DNA of 64,000 bases from Aquiflexum sp. TKW24L (GTDB lineage Bacteria; Bacteroidota; Bacteroidia; Cytophagales; Cyclobacteriaceae), in contig NZ_JAMFLG010000005.1 of assembly GCF_023502205.1 (NCBI RefSeq), forward strand, positions 62,001-126,000, read 5' to 3'. Each line of letters opens with the position of its first letter. Position 1 is the first letter of the stretch. The notes below the pieces were generated by a model. That model saw only the letters and a program-made list of their open reading frames with translations, ran no database searches and was not told where the DNA came from. Shown piece after piece: positions 62,981 to 64,000 of the stretch. The translations under genes and the position numbers were made by a program.

Positions 62981-64000
62981 CTAAGACGACAGATTATCTA
63001 CGGGAAAATAAACCGTAAAAATTGCTCCCTCACCCTTAACTCCCTGTGCTTCAATGTAACCTCCATGAAGTTCAGCTATTTTTTTACAAATGGATAAGCC
63101 AATACCGGTACCCATAAATTCTGCTTGACTATGTAAGCGTTGAAATATTTTAAATACCTTTTCTTTATAGACTTCATCAAAGCCTATTCCATTATCTTTT
63201 ACAATAATTTTATAAAATTTTTGTGATTCAAATTCGATTTTGTTGCTGGTCACAATTTCACCTGAAATACTAATTTCGGGCGTTACTTCAGGCCGAGTAA
63301 ATTTTATTGAATTGCTGATAAGGTTTAAAAACAGTTGCCTTATTTGAAAATGAATCCCGTACACAATAGGTAAATGATGTAATTGTATGGAAATATTTTT
63401 TTCTTCAATATTCTCCTTAAAATCTAACAAAATTTCTTGGAGCATTGTATTTAAATCGACAGGATCAAGTTTTTTTTCGTCATTCACCACTTTGGAGTAA
63501 GTGAGCAGGTCATTTATTAACACTTGCATTTTACTTGCCGAATTCTGCATTCGGAAAATATTTTCTTTCACAGAATCAGGTATTATGGCGCCATCTTTTT
63601 CGAGAATGATAGAACCATACATCTGAATTTTCCTTAATGGCTCCTTCAAATCGTGGGTACTAATCCAATTCATATTGGCAAGTTCATCATTTGATTTTTG
63701 CAATTTCTCATTTAGGGTGGCATACCTTTTTTCTTCTGCCATTAAATCTGCCAAATGCAATTGACGTTGAATAGATACGGAAATTGCAGCGGCCTCCTTA
63801 AGCTCCGGGGTTTTCCATTCAGAACTGCTAAGTTTTACGGCCTGTTTCCAAACTTCGAATGATTTACGGGGTGAAAGCAATGAATTTTCATCATTTTTCT
63901 CTATTGCCTTGGAGGGGTCTCCTGCCCAATAAATATTTTTCTCCACTTCACGTCTCGTCCATACAATGCAATTTTTATCACTTAAAGGTAAATACACCAC
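62981..64000 (-). CDS. bacteriophytochrome-type histidine kinase (N-terminus beyond window)
   Basis: The visible 339 residues end a sensor kinase. The first 65 match the phytochrome PHY-domain tongue: IVWTRREVEKNIYWAGDPSKA followed by SPRKSFEVWKQAV, with the P-R-x-S-F motif and downstream W..PEL.EA. A coiled linker leads to HisKA with phosphoacceptor His in ISTHDLKEPLRKI, then HATPase (NLISNSIKF N-box, KDNGIGFDE, GTGIGLSICKKIAELHGG). The chromophore-binding PAS-GAF part lies outside the window. The protein ends shortly after HATPase, with no receiver domain. Confidence 0.87.
   Translation of the reverse strand: MVYLPLSDKNCIVWTRREVEKNIYWAGDPSKAIEKNDENSLLSPRKSFEVWKQAVKLSSSEWKTPELKEAAAISVSIQRQLHLADLMAEEKRYATLNEKLQKSNDELANMNWISTHDLKEPLRKIQMYGSIILEKDGAIIPDSVKENIFRMQNSASKMQVLINDLLTYSKVVNDEKKLDPVDLNTMLQEILLDFKENIEEKNISIQLHHLPIVYGIHFQIRQLFLNLISNSIKFTRPEVTPEISISGEIVTSNKIEFESQKFYKIIVKDNGIGFDEVYKEKVFKIFQRLHSQAEFMGTGIGLSICKKIAELHGGYIEAQGVKGEGAIFTVYFPVDNLSS

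Noticed and set aside
62914-63018. 34-codon plus-strand ORF before the kinase end
   Set aside because: It overlaps the 3' end of the histidine kinase and has no signal of translation or conservation.

Overview
The window looks like chromosome from a member of the Bacteroidota, most likely order Cytophagales, near family Cyclobacteriaceae (inference). Supporting signs are promoter -7 boxes of the TAnnTTTG type, A-rich leaders instead of strong Shine-Dalgarno sites, many secreted proteins and lipoproteins, a GH3-type adenylating enzyme coupled to recJ-lptB, a TraR/DksA protein that has lost most zinc-finger cysteines, a long SecA with an extra insertion, and a lamin-tail/FlgD-like giant secreted protein. 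Most of the window is housekeeping or surface metabolism. There is no prophage, integron, CRISPR array or obvious genomic island.

Layout. 0-7 kb: a partial AsmA/DUF748-like gene, then a four-gene minus-strand sugar cassette (glycosyltransferase, UDP-galactopyranose mutase, a GH1::RmlD-like fusion and a second GH1-like protein). 7.4-11.3 kb: a YaeR-type VOC protein, a membrane protein, two translationally coupled lipoproteins and a methyltransferase. 11.3-15 kb: alanine racemase and a multidomain GH29 fucosidase. 14.8-15.8 kb: a REP-associated transposase (RAYT) with REP-like double hairpins on both sides. 15.9-21 kb: a GMC oxidoreductase with its small subunit, a fatty-acid desaturase, a MazG-like pyrophosphohydrolase and an exported superoxide dismutase. 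21-28 kb: dapF, secA, a SPOR lipoprotein, an M20 amidohydrolase and an S1/P1 nuclease preceded by 22-bp tandem repeats.

28-41.6 kb: a secreted serine hydrolase, recG, a Tat-exported Gfo/Idh/MocA protein, a GlcG/HbpS-like protein, a carboxylesterase divergent from a Nudix-type regulator with a perfect palindrome between them, a 1048-residue Asp-box propeller protein and YceI. 41.7-46.6 kb: the tightly coupled recJ-lptB-GH3 operon and dinD. 46.7-49 kb: mtgA, a methyltransferase and a MaoC dehydratase. 49-52 kb: initiator tRNA with three tandem copies of a tRNA-derived module downstream of it, then era-der. 52-64 kb: an acidic lipoprotein, a SprT-like protease, scpB, a DksA-like protein, a 1110-residue lamin-tail protein, asd, a THUMP-like methyltransferase, a class-A beta-lactamase-like lipoprotein, a BioF-like enzyme and the C-terminal part of a bacteriophytochrome histidine kinase.

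The most unusual structures are the triplicated tRNA-fMet-derived module with paired terminators, the RAYT whose HUH motif reads H-C-R between inverted REP-like units, the GH1::RmlD fusion beside glf, and the palindrome beside a catalytically degenerate Nudix regulator. All calls were read directly from sequence; no database search was possible.
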